DNA of 64,000 nucleotides from Amycolatopsis sp. NBC_01480 (GTDB lineage Bacteria > Actinomycetota > Actinomycetes > Mycobacteriales > Pseudonocardiaceae). Both the position numbers and the translations under genes were made by a program. The notes under the pieces are model-generated. The model saw nothing but the letters and a program-made list of their open reading frames with translations. It did not search any database and had not been told where the DNA came from. Location of the stretch: positions 2,604,001 through 2,668,000 of the forward strand of contig NZ_CP109442.1 in assembly GCF_036227205.1 (NCBI RefSeq), read 5' to 3'. Below, piece by piece: positions 7,742 through 16,124 of the stretch. Positions within the stretch are counted from its first letter, which is position 1, and each line of letters begins with the position of its first letter.

Positions 7742-10700
7742 GTGGTGGGAGAGCGAGGACGGAGGCTGCTGAGCCGGGTCACAGCCGGGATTCCGGAAAG
7801 CGAGAACCCGGTGACGCACGTGGCCGAGCTGCCGACGCGCGCGGCGGTTTTCGCGCCGTGGCCGGAGTGGGCCGCGGGCGAGGTGGTGTCCGCGTTCGCG
7901 GAGGCCGGGGTGAGCACGCCGTGGGCGCATCAGGCGGAGGCGGCCGAGCTGGCGAAAGCGGGCCGGCACGTGGTGGTGTCGACCGGCACGGCGTCCGGGA
8001 AGTCGCTGGCCTACCAGCTGCCGGTCCTGTCCGAGCTGGCCGCCGGCGCGGAAACGACCACGCTGTATCTCGCGCCCACCAAGGCACTCGGCGCCGACCA
8101 GCTGCGGTCGGTGTCCTCTTTGGACATACCGGGCGTGCGCGCGGCGTCGTTCGACGGCGACACCCCGATGGCCGAGCGCGACTGGGTCCGCGCGCACGCG
8201 AACTGGGTGTTCACCAACCCCGACATGCTGCACCGCGGCATCCTCTCCGCGCACGGCCGGTGGGCGCAGTTCTTCCGCCGGCTGTCGTACGTCGTGGTCG
8301 ACGAATGCCACAGCTACCGCGGGGTGTTCGGCTCCCACGTCGCGCTGCTGCTCCGGCGGCTGCGGCGGGTGGCGGAGCATTACGGGGCCGATCCGGTGTT
8401 CGTGCTGGCGTCGGCGACCACGGCGGATCCGGCGGCGTTCGCGTCGCGGCTGACCGGCGTCGGCTGTCAAGCGGTCACCGACGACGCGTCACCCCGGGGT
8501 GCACGCACGGTAGCGCTGTGGGAGCCGCCGCTGCTCGATGAGCTGACCGGCGAAAACGGCGCGCCGGTGCGGCGTTCGGCCGGCTCGGAGGCGTCGCGGA
8601 TCCTCACGGAGCTGGTCGTGGAGGGCGCTCGTTCGCTGGCGTTCGTCCGCTCGCGGCGCGGGGCGGAGCTCACGGCGCTGGGCGCGCGGCGTCTGTTGTC
8701 CGAAGTGGACCCGGCGCTGGCGGAAACCGTGGCGGCGTACCGGTCGGGCTTCCTGCCGGAGGAGCGTCGCGCGTTGGAAGCGGCGCTGTTGTCCGGACGG
8801 CTGCTGGGCGTGGCGACCACCAACGCGCTGGAGCTGGGCGTCGACATCGCGGGCCTGGACGCCGTCGTGCTCGCCGGCTACCCGGGCACGCTGGCGTCGT
8901 TCTGGCAGCAGGCGGGGCGCGCGGGCCGTTCGGGCGACGAGGCGCTGGTGCTGTTCGTGGCCAGGGACGATCCGCTCGACACGTACCTGGTGCACCACCC
9001 GGCGGCGCTGCTGGACCGTCCGGTCGAGACGGCAGTGCTGGACCCGACGAACCCGTACGTGCTGGGCCCGCAGCTGGCGTGCGCCGTCGCCGAGCTGCCG
9101 CTCACCGAGCCGGAGCTGGCAACCTTCGGCGGCGACGCGGCGCGCGCGGTGCTCGCGGACCTGGCGGAGGAGAAGCTGCTGCGCCGCCGCTCGAGCGGCT
9201 GGTACTGGACGTCCCGCGACCGCCCCCACGCCGAAGTCGGCATCCGCGGCTCCGGCGGCGACGAGATCGCGGTGGTGGAAGCGGACTCCGGCCGCATGCT
9301 CGGCACCGTCGACCCGGGCTCGGCGTGCTTCGCCGTCCACCCGGGCGCCGTCTACCTCCACCAGGGCTCGTCGTACGTCGTCGACGAGCTGGACCTGGAA
9401 ACCGGGCTGGCGCTGGTGCACGCCGAGGACCCGGACTGGAACACCTCGCCGCGCGAGATCGTGGACATCTCCGTGCTGAACACCCAATCGCAGTGCACGC
9501 ACGCCGGCGTCACGGTCGCGCTCGGCGAGGTCGCAGTGACGTCCCAGGTCGTGGGCTACCTCCGCCGCCGCCCGTCCGGCGAGGTGCTGGACCACACGCC
9601 CCTGGACCTGCCTGAGCAAAGCCTCCACACGAGGGCAGTCTGGTACACGGTGTCGAGTGACCTGCTGGGCCCGGCGGAGGTGACGGGCGGAAGAGCTGGT
9701 TGGGGATCCCGCTCTGCGGCTGGGGCTGTTGCCGGTGCTGGGCCGTCTGACCCGCTGCTTCCGGCGGGGGCCGTTGCTGCGCCCTTGGCTGCCGAGGCCA
9801 GACCTTCGGCGGGGACTGGAGTTGCAGCGCCCACCGCGACCGAGGCCAAGTCTTGGGTGGAGACCTCGTCGCCGCTCACAACCGACGCCGGTCCGCCGAC
9901 GGAAACCAGCGCGGCGACGCCGGACTCGCCCGCTGCCGCACCTCCGGCAGGGACCGGAGAATCCGTGACCGCGCCACCGATGGAGACCATGCCCCTCGCT
10001 GAGACCGGACCCGAGCCGGTGGCGGGGACCGGCGAGGCTGCAACGCCAGCTGCGACCGGAGCCAAGCTGCCGGGGCGGACCGGCAAGACCGCGGCTCCGG
10101 CCACGGTCAGAACCGAGGTGTCAGCGGGAACCGGGAAACCCGTGCCGCCGACTACGGCGGGGGCCGAACTATCGGTGGGGACCGAGGAGACCGTGGCACC
10201 CGTTGTGGCCAGGCCCGAGCCGTCGGTGGGGACCGAAGAGACAGCGACGCCCGTTGCAGCCGGGCCCGAGCCGTCGGTGGGGACCGAAGAAGCCGTTGGA
10301 GTCAGGGCCGAGCCTTTGGTGGAGACCGTGGCGCCCGTTGCCGCTGGGGCTGAGCCGTCGGTGGGGACCACGGAGGCTACGGCGCCCATTGCGACCGGGA
10401 GCGAACCTCCGGTGGGGACCGAGGAGACCAGTGCAGCCGGGGCCGAGCCATTGGTGGGGACCGAGGAGACCGTGGCACCCGTTGTGGCCGGGGCCGAGCC
10501 GTCGGTGGAGACCGAAGTTGTGGCGCCGGTGGGGACCGGGGGCGCCGGCAAGGCACCGGGGGGTGCCGGGTTGATCCCGGCACGCGTCCCCGGTGCCCTG
10601 CATGCCGCCGAGCACGCGGCGATCGGCCTGCTACCGCTGTTCGCTACGTGCGACCGCTGGGACATCGGCGGGGTGTCTACCGCGTGGCACGAAGACACCG

Positions 10701-10969
10701 GGGAGGCAACGGTGTTCGTGCACGATGGGCATCCCGGGGGTGCGGGATTTGCCGACCGCGGTTATGCCGCGATTGTCCCGTGGCTGGCCGCTACGCGGGA
10801 GGCGATCGTCTCCTGCGAGTGCCCGACGGGCTGCCCGTCCTGCGTTCAGTCGCCGAAGTGCGGGAACGGCAACGATCCGCTGGACAAGGCAGGGGCAGTG
10901 GCCGTACTGGATACCGTGCTCGGGGCGTTGCGTCAGCACGGGGACCAGTGTGGCCACGGTGGTGCGTGA
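7742..10969 (+). CDS. Mrf-like DExH helicase (DUF1998) with ~300-residue repeat insertion
   Basis: A superfamily 2 helicase related to Bacillus MrfA (mitomycin repair factor) and Rv3649. Visible parts: Walker A GTASGKS near residue 85, the DECH box VVVDECHSYRG near 185, SATT, the C-terminal helicase motif QQAGRAGRSG near 395, then the DUF1998/Mrf zinc domain with four Cys (CECPTGCPSC...KCGNG) near 1020. GTG 7742 is chosen from the leaderless promoter 6 nt upstream. The protein is 1075 residues whereas relatives are near 770. The excess is a Pro/Ala/Thr/Glu-rich, partly tandem-repeated stretch (residues ~648-946) placed exactly between SSDLLGPAEV and RVPGALHAAEHAAIG, which are adjacent in relatives. 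A DNA repair role is inferred from the family. Confidence 0.9.
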   Translation: MVGERGRRLLSRVTAGIPESENPVTHVAELPTRAAVFAPWPEWAAGEVVSAFAEAGVSTPWAHQAEAAELAKAGRHVVVSTGTASGKSLAYQLPVLSELAAGAETTTLYLAPTKALGADQLRSVSSLDIPGVRAASFDGDTPMAERDWVRAHANWVFTNPDMLHRGILSAHGRWAQFFRRLSYVVVDECHSYRGVFGSHVALLLRRLRRVAEHYGADPVFVLASATTADPAAFASRLTGVGCQAVTDDASPRGARTVALWEPPLLDELTGENGAPVRRSAGSEASRILTELVVEGARSLAFVRSRRGAELTALGARRLLSEVDPALAETVAAYRSGFLPEERRALEAALLSGRLLGVATTNALELGVDIAGLDAVVLAGYPGTLASFWQQAGRAGRSGDEALVLFVARDDPLDTYLVHHPAALLDRPVETAVLDPTNPYVLGPQLACAVAELPLTEPELATFGGDAARAVLADLAEEKLLRRRSSGWYWTSRDRPHAEVGIRGSGGDEIAVVEADSGRMLGTVDPGSACFAVHPGAVYLHQGSSYVVDELDLETGLALVHAEDPDWNTSPREIVDISVLNTQSQCTHAGVTVALGEVAVTSQVVGYLRRRPSGEVLDHTPLDLPEQSLHTRAVWYTVSSDLLGPAEVTGGRAGWGSRSAAGAVAGAGPSDPLLPAGAVAAPLAAEARPSAGTGVAAPTATEAKSWVETSSPLTTDAGPPTETSAATPDSPAAAPPAGTGESVTAPPMETMPLAETGPEPVAGTGEAATPAATGAKLPGRTGKTAAPATVRTEVSAGTGKPVPPTTAGAELSVGTEETVAPVVARPEPSVGTEETATPVAAGPEPSVGTEEAVGVRAEPLVETVAPVAAGAEPSVGTTEATAPIATGSEPPVGTEETSAAGAEPLVGTEETVAPVVAGAEPSVETEVVAPVGTGGAGKAPGGAGLIPARVPGALHAAEHAAIGLLPLFATCDRWDIGGVSTAWHEDTGEATVFVHDGHPGGAGFADRGYAAIVPWLAATREAIVSCECPTGCPSCVQSPKCGNGNDPLDKAGAVAVLDTVLGALRQHGDQCGHGGA
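9684..10577 (+). repeat. in-frame repeat expansion inside the helicase gene
   Basis: About 900 nt coding for low-complexity sequence. From about 10165 to 10530 a 51-nt (17-residue) unit is clear, consensus AEPSVGTEETVAPVVAG, with about eight copies; some have lost 9 nt and none breaks the frame. Upstream copies are more decayed (TGKTAAPATVRTEVSAG, TGKPVPPTTAGAELSVG). The DNA core is GAGCCGTCGGTGGGGACCGA. Confidence 0.9.
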
Positions 10970-11009
10970 AACTTCGGGTGGTGCGGGCTGTCTGCCGGGT
11001 TGGGACCGG

Positions 11010-11630
11010 TCAGGCGGCCGAGGGCTCCACGAGCAGCAGAGCCTGCTCGTCGGCCAGTGCGCGCACGAGGACGTCGTGAACCTCGTCCGCGTCCGGCAGC
11101 TGCCAGCCGCAGACCTCGGGCTTGACCCGCCAGTGCACAACCCCGTGCTGGAACGGCGAAGGCGGCAGCGGGATGTAGCTGCCGGCGCTGTGCCACTGCA
11201 CGGTTGCGTGCTCGGCGAGCTCGGCCGGAATGCGGTCGGCCGCGGTGGTGAGGAACAGCCAGCGGCCGTTCGGCATCGCGACGATCGGGGCGGGGTGCCC
11301 GAGCGTGCGGAGGAGGCGAGCGGCGCGCTTGCCCAGCTCGTCGTCCACCTCGATGGCGTCCAGCACGGTGCCGGTGGCCACAAGGAGGCTGTGGGTACGG
11401 TCGGAGAACCAGGTGGCGACCTCGTGGGCGTGCGTGCCGATCAGCTCGCGCCAGTTTTCGCGCACGGGCGCCGGGCGCTGCCAGGTCAGGTCGTCCCCCT
11501 CACCGGTGATCGGCGCCGGGGTCGCCCCCGGGAGCACCGGCCAGCCACGCCAAGCGAGGCCGATCGCCTCCGCCCGCAGTTCGATGCGGAAGGCGCTCCG
11601 CCAGCTGTCCGGCCAATTCGCGTCCAACAT
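11010..11630 (-). CDS. small primase-polymerase (prim-pol)-like protein
   Basis: A 206-residue protein resembling the N-terminal bifunctional DNA primase/polymerase domain found in actinobacteria and their plasmids. The start of that domain is seen in AEAIGLAWRGWPVLPGATPAP, followed by DLTWQRPAPV, LLVATGTVLDAIEVDDELG (the acidic metal-site region), MPNGRWLFLTT, and HSAGSYIPLPPSPFQHGVVHWRVKP. ATG 11630 follows GGCAGGAAAG; a longer reading from 11717 adds an unsupported leader. No helicase or replication gene is next to it. Called from fold-level resemblance, so activity is uncertain. Confidence 0.65.
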   Translation of the reverse strand: MLDANWPDSWRSAFRIELRAEAIGLAWRGWPVLPGATPAPITGEGDDLTWQRPAPVRENWRELIGTHAHEVATWFSDRTHSLLVATGTVLDAIEVDDELGKRAARLLRTLGHPAPIVAMPNGRWLFLTTAADRIPAELAEHATVQWHSAGSYIPLPPSPFQHGVVHWRVKPEVCGWQLPDADEVHDVLVRALADEQALLLVEPSAA

Positions 11631-12798
11631 TGCTTTCCTGCCTTCAAGTTCGGTATCTCGCGCCGTCCGGGTCGGGGCCGTGGTGGCGCATGTCTCACTA
11701 AACGGCAACTTGCACATTGCGCGGAAGGCCCACGCGACAACCGGTGGTTACTGGGCGATGAACGCCCGGTAGTCCACCGCCCGGCCGATACCGACCAGCC
11801 GATCACCGTCCGCCGATGACCGGTTCGGCCACCGCTCACCGTCCTCACCACCGGGTTCGACACTTTCGGCCCCCACCGCTCGCGGGTTGGGGCACACGCG
11901 CCGTTCCTGGCCGTGACCTGGTCTTTCGACCGCTCGCCGTACACCACCGACCGCTGCTCGCGACCGTCCGCCGCTCGTCGCCGGCCTCCCTTCTCATCAG
12001 CCCGGCGATGATCAACTCGACGTTCCACTCACCGGCGCAACCACTCCCATCCCCACGACGACGAACGGCCGACGACGCGCTCACGCCTGGACATCCCCGC
12101 CCGATCCGACCTGGTCAACCCAGCTCTGCGGGCCAAACCCGCCGCGGGCCGCACGGTCCCGGGTTGAGACCGGACGACTGGAGGGCGGTCCGGACCTGAC
12201 CGGATGGGGAGGCCCGCCTGACGGGGAGACCCGGTCGGCGGCACGGTCTGGCCGGTTCGGAGACGGTCGGCTTCGGCGGCCCAGCCCGTCGGTCGGCCCA
12301 GCCGATCGGTCGGCCAGGTCGGTCGGCCCAGCCGGTCGGTCGGCCAGGTCGGTCGGCCCAGCCGGTCGGTCGGCCAGGTCGGTCGGCCCAGCCGGTCGGT
12401 CGGTCGGCCAGGTCGGTCGGCCCAGCCAGTCGGTCGGTCGGCCAGGTCGGTCGGCCCGGCCGGGTGACCCAGTCGGGCGGTCCTGCCGGTGGCGGCCCGG
12501 CCGGTCGGGTGGCCCGGCCAGCCTGGTCGGTTCGGCGGCCCGGTCGGCGGTGAGGCTTGGTCGGTTCGGAGCCCGGTCGGCCTGATCGGCCCAGCCGGTC
12601 GAGAGGCCAGCCGGTCGAAAGGCCAACCGGTCGGTCGGCTTGGTCGGTCGACAGGCCCCACCAGTCGGGAGCCCAGTCGGCTTGGTTGGCCTCTCCTGGT
12701 CCGAATCGCCCTGGCGAGAACGACTTTGGGCCCGTCCGCCCCTGCCGAGCCGGTCCGAGATCACCCGGCCTTCCGGGTCTGAGCAAGATCCGGACCGC
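11631..12798. other. 1.2 kb non-coding stretch upstream of the prim-pol gene
   Basis: I see no supportable gene. Long open frames occur on several frames, as expected for GC-rich repeats, and their translations are simple Arg/Pro/Gly/Asp repeats. The left part (11640-12200) is unique sequence that should hold the prim-pol promoter; the right part is the GGTCGG-rich minisatellite. Confidence 0.6.
12230..12700. repeat. GGTCGG-rich minisatellite
   Basis: The core at about 12300-12460 has three near-identical 30-nt units (GGTCGGTCGGCCAGGTCGGT followed by CGGCCCAGCC) and then two 34-nt units that differ by one extra CGGT. Degenerate GGTCGG-containing copies extend on both sides. The units abut with no spacers, so this is not a CRISPR. 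Confidence 0.85.
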
Positions 12799-13152
12799 TC
12801 AATTGGGCAGACCGACAGGACCGGCGCGGGCCCGCGCCGTGGGTGGTGGCAGTCCGGGGACGGGAGTGCGGGCAGCGCGGACCTCGACCAAGGCGTCGCG
12901 CTGGTCCCAATGGCAGTTGGTCACTTCGGCACCTTGGTGATCAGCTACCTCCCGAGCACGTTCGCAAGCCTTCGCGGGCCCGTCGGCAGAGTGGGCCGCG
13001 GCTGCGAGCGCGCCGAGGTCGGCCGCCGCCTCGACCCGATGCCTCGCGGCAACCGCCGCACCGAGCCAACAAGCGGCAGCCCCCAACCAAACGACCGCGG
13101 CAACCGCGAGGGCAGTCCAGACGGTCGCCACCCCTCCATCGCCCCGGAACAT
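12799..13152 (-). CDS. TadG/TadE-like secreted pseudopilin (Rv3654c-like)
   Basis: A 117-residue protein with an N-terminal prepilin-type region: basic residues and GDGGVATV, then a hydrophobic helix (WTALAVAAVVWLGAAACWL) and a polar domain with two Cys (KACERA, TNCHW). It matches the short TadE-like protein that ends the Tad cluster in mycobacteria. ATG 13152 was chosen because the family starts right before this motif and GAGG lies 6 nt upstream. The frame stays open to ATG 13512, which overlaps the tadE stop (TGATG); that reading adds 120 repeat-rich residues. Pilus role is inferred from context. Confidence 0.65.
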   Translation of the reverse strand: MFRGDGGVATVWTALAVAAVVWLGAAACWLGAAVAARHRVEAAADLGALAAAAHSADGPAKACERAREVADHQGAEVTNCHWDQRDALVEVRAARTPVPGLPPPTARARAGPVGLPN

Positions 13153-13189
13153 CGACCGCCTCACCTCGTCACGTCCGCGGGACACCGTC

Positions 13190-13325
13190 GGTCCCGCCCC
13201 TTGACCTCGCCGCAGCTCCAGCCGGCTCACCTCTTCACTTCGCCGCTGCGCGGGCTGGCCCGCCTCCTCGCTCCGGTGCAGCGGCTGGCTCGCCTCGTGA
13301 CTTCGGCGTAGCGGCCGGTCTGGCT
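13190..13325. repeat. degenerate ~32-nt tandem repeats in the tad operon
   Basis: About four diverged copies of a unit close to GGCTGGCTCGCCTCGTGACT followed by TCGGCGTAGC lie between tadE and the tadG-like gene. Translated on the minus strand they give HRSEEAGQPAQRRSEEVSR-type repeats. Confidence 0.6.
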
Positions 13326-13511
13326 CGTTCGTTTGGCGCAGTGGGTAGCACTGCCGGACGGAAGCCGGCGTCGACCCAAGGCTCTGTGGTTCGTGTGATC
13401 GGCGTGATTTCTCAAGCGCTGCAAGCAAAATCGCCTCGCCAACCGGCACAGCGACGGGCATCGCTGGAGTTGCCCGGGCTGGGCGCAAGGTCGTTTCGAT
13501 GGGTCGGGACA

Positions 13512-13991
13512 TCAGGTTGGCCCACCTTGTCCAGTGGATCCGTCGCTCGGCGGTGTCGCGCGCGAGTTGCTTGGCGGCGTGGCGGGCGGATCGGTCGGCG
13601 GCGTGAGTGGGGAAGGCGGGGGCACCGACACCGGTTGATCAGCAGGGTCGGTTCCCGGCTCTGCGATGGCGAAGGCCGTGCCGCCTAGGTGAATGCCCGG
13701 AAGGAAACCGGCGAGGGCGTCGGTGGTTACTTCGGCGGTTATGCCGTCGCTGGAGCGGCGGAGTGACAGCTTTGCGCCGTGCGGGGCGATCGTCTGCACT
13801 ACGGCGTCGGCGGCGCCCGGTTGGCCGGCGGCAGTCAGCCGGGCTGCCTCGCGGGCAGCGTCGAGACAGCGGATGTGCCCGCTCAGCGCGCCGATGCCCG
13901 CCATCAGCATCGCCAGCACAGCCGTCAGCGCGCCCAACGAGATGGCGGCTTCGACCGTGACGAAACCACCGTCCCGGCGACGGCCGGGCAT
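13512..13991 (-). CDS. tadE: TadE-like pseudopilin
   Basis: A 159-residue minor pilin-like protein of the Tad/Flp system. The N-terminus MPGRRRDGGFVTVEAAISL has the prepilin signature with Glu in TVEAA, followed by a hydrophobic helix (LGALTAVLAMLMAGIGAL) and the conserved CLDAAREAARLTAAG. A C-terminal Pro-rich tail of about 40 residues (PPPSPLTPPTDPPATPPS) is unusual. ATG 13991 overlaps the stop of the upstream pilin gene (TGATG), which supports translational coupling. It should be processed and exported with the pilus machinery encoded upstream. Confidence 0.85.
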   Translation of the reverse strand: MPGRRRDGGFVTVEAAISLGALTAVLAMLMAGIGALSGHIRCLDAAREAARLTAAGQPGAADAVVQTIAPHGAKLSLRRSSDGITAEVTTDALAGFLPGIHLGGTAFAIAEPGTDPADQPVSVPPPSPLTPPTDPPATPPSNSRATPPSDGSTGQGGPT

Positions 13992-14155
13992 CAGGTGGCC
14001 ACCGTCAGGGCCCGCTGGATCAAGCCCGACAACGCGGTCGAGATCGAGTCCCCGGTCAGCAGTGCGTAGAGGGCGAGGGCGAACGCCGCGGCCGCCACCG
14101 TGCCGATGGCGTACTCGGCCGTGGTCGTTCCCTCGTCTCCGCGGAGGAGGTGCAT
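13991..14155 (-). CDS. Flp-type pilin subunit (DUF4244)
   Basis: A short gene of 54 codons. The protein begins MHLLRGDEGTTTAEYAIGT, in which GTTTAEYA is the class IVb prepilin site with Glu at +5, followed by a hydrophobic helix (VAAAAFALALYALLT) and a short C-terminal segment ending RALTVAT. It matches the DUF4244 pilin-like proteins found at this place in actinobacterial tad clusters and is probably the major structural subunit. AGAAAGGA lies 10 nt before ATG 14155. Its stop overlaps the tadE start. Confidence 0.85.
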   Translation of the reverse strand: MHLLRGDEGTTTAEYAIGTVAAAAFALALYALLTGDSISTALSGLIQRALTVAT

Positions 14156-14188
14156 CGTCGTGGGTCCTTTCTGTCCATTGTGGATTTC

Positions 14189-14899
14189 TCATAACTGGCT
14201 GCCGATCCGCTCGGCCAGGCCGAGCACCACGGGCAGCACGCCGAGGCAGAAGAACGCGGGCAGGAAACAGAGGCCGACGGGCAGCGCCAGCGCGACCCCC
14301 GCCCGTTCCGCACGCTCCTCTGCCTCGACACCGAGGCCATCGCGCAGGCGACGGGCAAGTTCGTCCGCAGTCGTGGCGAGGGTGGTGCCCGCCCGAGCGG
14401 TGCGGGTTGCGGCGATGGCCAGTTCGTCCAGGCCGGGCCGCGCGCGCGTCGGCGCCCAGGCCTGCGCTGGGTCGGCGCCGAGCGCGAGGAGGCTCGCCGT
14501 GGAGTGGAGCGCCTTCGCTGTCTCCGGCGGAGCACCCCGGCCGACGGCATCGAGTGCGGTCGGCACGGGCAAGCCGGTGCGCAGGCAAGCGGCGAGAAGG
14601 TCGAGGGTCGCCGCGGATCGGAGCCGTTCGCTGATGTCGGCGTCAGGATCCTTGCGACGGCGGGAACGACGCAACGCCCACCAGCCACCGAAGCCGACGA
14701 TCACACCGGCCGGCACACCCGCGACGAACATCGCGGAGGCGCCCGCGACCACAGCGGTCGCGACGTGCATGACGGCCGGGCTGGGCAGGCGCAGTCTGAC
14801 CGCGGGCGTCGGGGCCAGGTGACGCGGGCGGACCGCGCTCGGCCAGATCACGAGCGCGACGGCGGCGAGCATCATTGCCGCTCCGGTGGTCCAGGTCAT
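14189..14899 (-). CDS. tadC: TadC-like inner-membrane pilus assembly protein (T2SS F family)
   Basis: A 236-residue membrane platform protein of the Tad system. Hydrophobic helices lie near residues 3-20, 45-75 and at the C-terminus (ALPVGLCFLPAFFCLGVLPVVLGL), around a cytoplasmic type II secretion F domain (LRSAATLDLLAACLRTGLPVPTALDAVG, LDELAIAATRTARAGTTLA). ATG 14899 is the start that matches the family; the frame continues upstream into repeat-derived sequence that I do not count as coding. It should partner with the TadB-like protein upstream to anchor the TadA ATPase. Confidence 0.85.
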   Translation of the reverse strand: MTWTTGAAMMLAAVALVIWPSAVRPRHLAPTPAVRLRLPSPAVMHVATAVVAGASAMFVAGVPAGVIVGFGGWWALRRSRRRKDPDADISERLRSAATLDLLAACLRTGLPVPTALDAVGRGAPPETAKALHSTASLLALGADPAQAWAPTRARPGLDELAIAATRTARAGTTLATTADELARRLRDGLGVEAEERAERAGVALALPVGLCFLPAFFCLGVLPVVLGLAERIGSQL

Positions 14900-15035
14900 T
14901 CCGGCACCGCCTCTGGGCTGGTGGCAGAGATGTTTGGCTGGGCGGCTCCTGGCTGTTGCATGGAGTGCGGCGCGAGTCGCCGGTGGACCTGGCTGGGCGG
15001 CATCGGGGTGACTCGACGATGCGGTCGGTACCTCG

Positions 15036-15312
15036 TCACGGCAGTGCTGTGGTCGCGCTGGACGCGATCCATCACGACGGCGACCGCGCGGCGAGGTACG
15101 CAGATCGTCACGGCAGCGCGGTGGGAACGCTGGACGCGATCCATCACGACGGTGACCTCGTGGCGGGATGGGTGCTTCGTCACGGCTGCGCGGTGGGAGC
15201 GCTTCATCACGGCGGTGGCCTCGTCGTGGGATGGGCACGTTGTCACGGCGGCGTGGCGGGGGCGCTGGACGCGGTCCGTCACGACGGCGACTTTGTGGAG
15301 GTGTGGGCTGGT
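15036..15312. repeat. ~72-nt tandem repeats between tadB and tadC
   Basis: Four copies of a unit beginning CGTCACGGCAGCGCGGTGGG and containing TGGACGCGATCCATCACGAC start near 15036, 15108, 15180 and 15240; the third is shortened. They separate two tad genes that usually overlap or nearly touch. Confidence 0.8.
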
Positions 15313-15362
15313 GTCTCCGTCGGCTGGGAGGAAGGCGGAGTGCAGTGAGGTGGATTGGGCGG

Positions 15363-16124
15363 TCATCGCGGGGCCGTCCGGGTGGTGAGGGTGCGGGACC
15401 AGGCCGTGCCGGCCCAGAGGAGGGCGGCGCCGGCGATCAGGAAGGCCTGGCCCAGGAGCGTGCGCGTCAGGACCCGCAGCGGATCGGCGCCGATGGCCTG
15501 GCCCAGGAGTAGGCAGAGCGGCGGTAGCCCGGTTAGCACCGTGGCGCTCATGCGCGGGCCGGCCATTTTCGCGTGCAGGCGGCGGGCGAAAGTCGTTGTC
15601 GCGTCTACGTCTCGGCGGGCGGCGTCCAGGACGTCGGCCATCGGGAGGCCGTGGCGGCGGGCGAGGGTCCAAGCCGTGGCCAGTTCTGGGAGCGCCGTCG
15701 ATTCGAGGGCGCCGTCGAGACGGGCGGCGGTTGTGAGGTTGCGCAGTTCACCGGCCAGCTCGGGGACAGCGTCGGCCGCCGCCTCGGCCGCGTGGATGGG
15801 GTGGGCGCCGGCGCGAAGCTCCGCGACCATCGTGCGGAGGACGGTCGACGTTCGCTCCGCGCGGGCCAACGCGTGCGCCGTTTCCCTTCTGCTGCAACAT
15901 TCCTGGCGGAACGCGATGGTGACCAGCACCGTAGCGACGGCACCTCCCATGCCGATGAGAGGCAGGGCGACGAACGTCGGCAGCAGCCAGCGCCAGCGAC
16001 GGGCCAACTCCGGGAGCGCACGCGCGTTGATGCGGAACCGGGACGGTGGTTGCAGCCGGCTCGGGATCTCGGGCCAGCAGAGCAGCCCGACGCCGAAACA
16101 GAGCAGGGGCCACGCGGTGATCAT
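15363..16124 (-). CDS. tadB: TadB-like inner-membrane pilus assembly protein (T2SS F family)
   Basis: A 253-residue platform protein with an N-terminal helix ([14 protein letters not shown]), a second helix pair near 45-70, the T2SS F cytoplasmic domain ([52 protein letters not shown]) and two C-terminal helices. ATG 16124 overlaps the tadA stop as ATGA, so the two are translationally coupled. With TadC it should form the membrane base of the Flp pilus. Confidence 0.87.
   Translation of the reverse strand: MITAWPLLCFGVGLLCWPEIPSRLQPPSRFRINARALPELARRWRWLLPTFVALPLIGMGGAVATVLVTIAFRQECCSRRETAHALARAERTSTVLRTMVAELRAGAHPIHAAEAAADAVPELAGELRNLTTAARLDGALESTALPELATAWTLARRHGLPMADVLDAARRDVDATTTFARRLHAKMAGPRMSATVLTGLPPLCLLLGQAIGADPLRVLTRTLLGQAFLIAGAALLWAGTAWSRTLTTRTAPR

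Noticed and set aside
9556..10698. 380-codon minus-strand Ser/Pro/Thr-rich frame over the helicase repeat
   Set aside because: The repeat unit is a multiple of three, so it keeps several frames open; the plus frame continues the conserved helicase and explains it.
12285..12460. Possible CRISPR array
   Set aside because: Units are contiguous without unique spacers, and no cas genes are present.
12029..12786. Repeat proteins of Asp-Arg-Pro-Gly type from the 12.3 kb array
   Set aside because: All three minus frames are open and give simple repeats; no SD and no conserved start.
14875..15348. 157-codon plus frame with HHDGD-type 24-residue repeats
   Set aside because: Comes from the 72-nt minisatellite between tad genes; no signal, SD or homologue recognisable.
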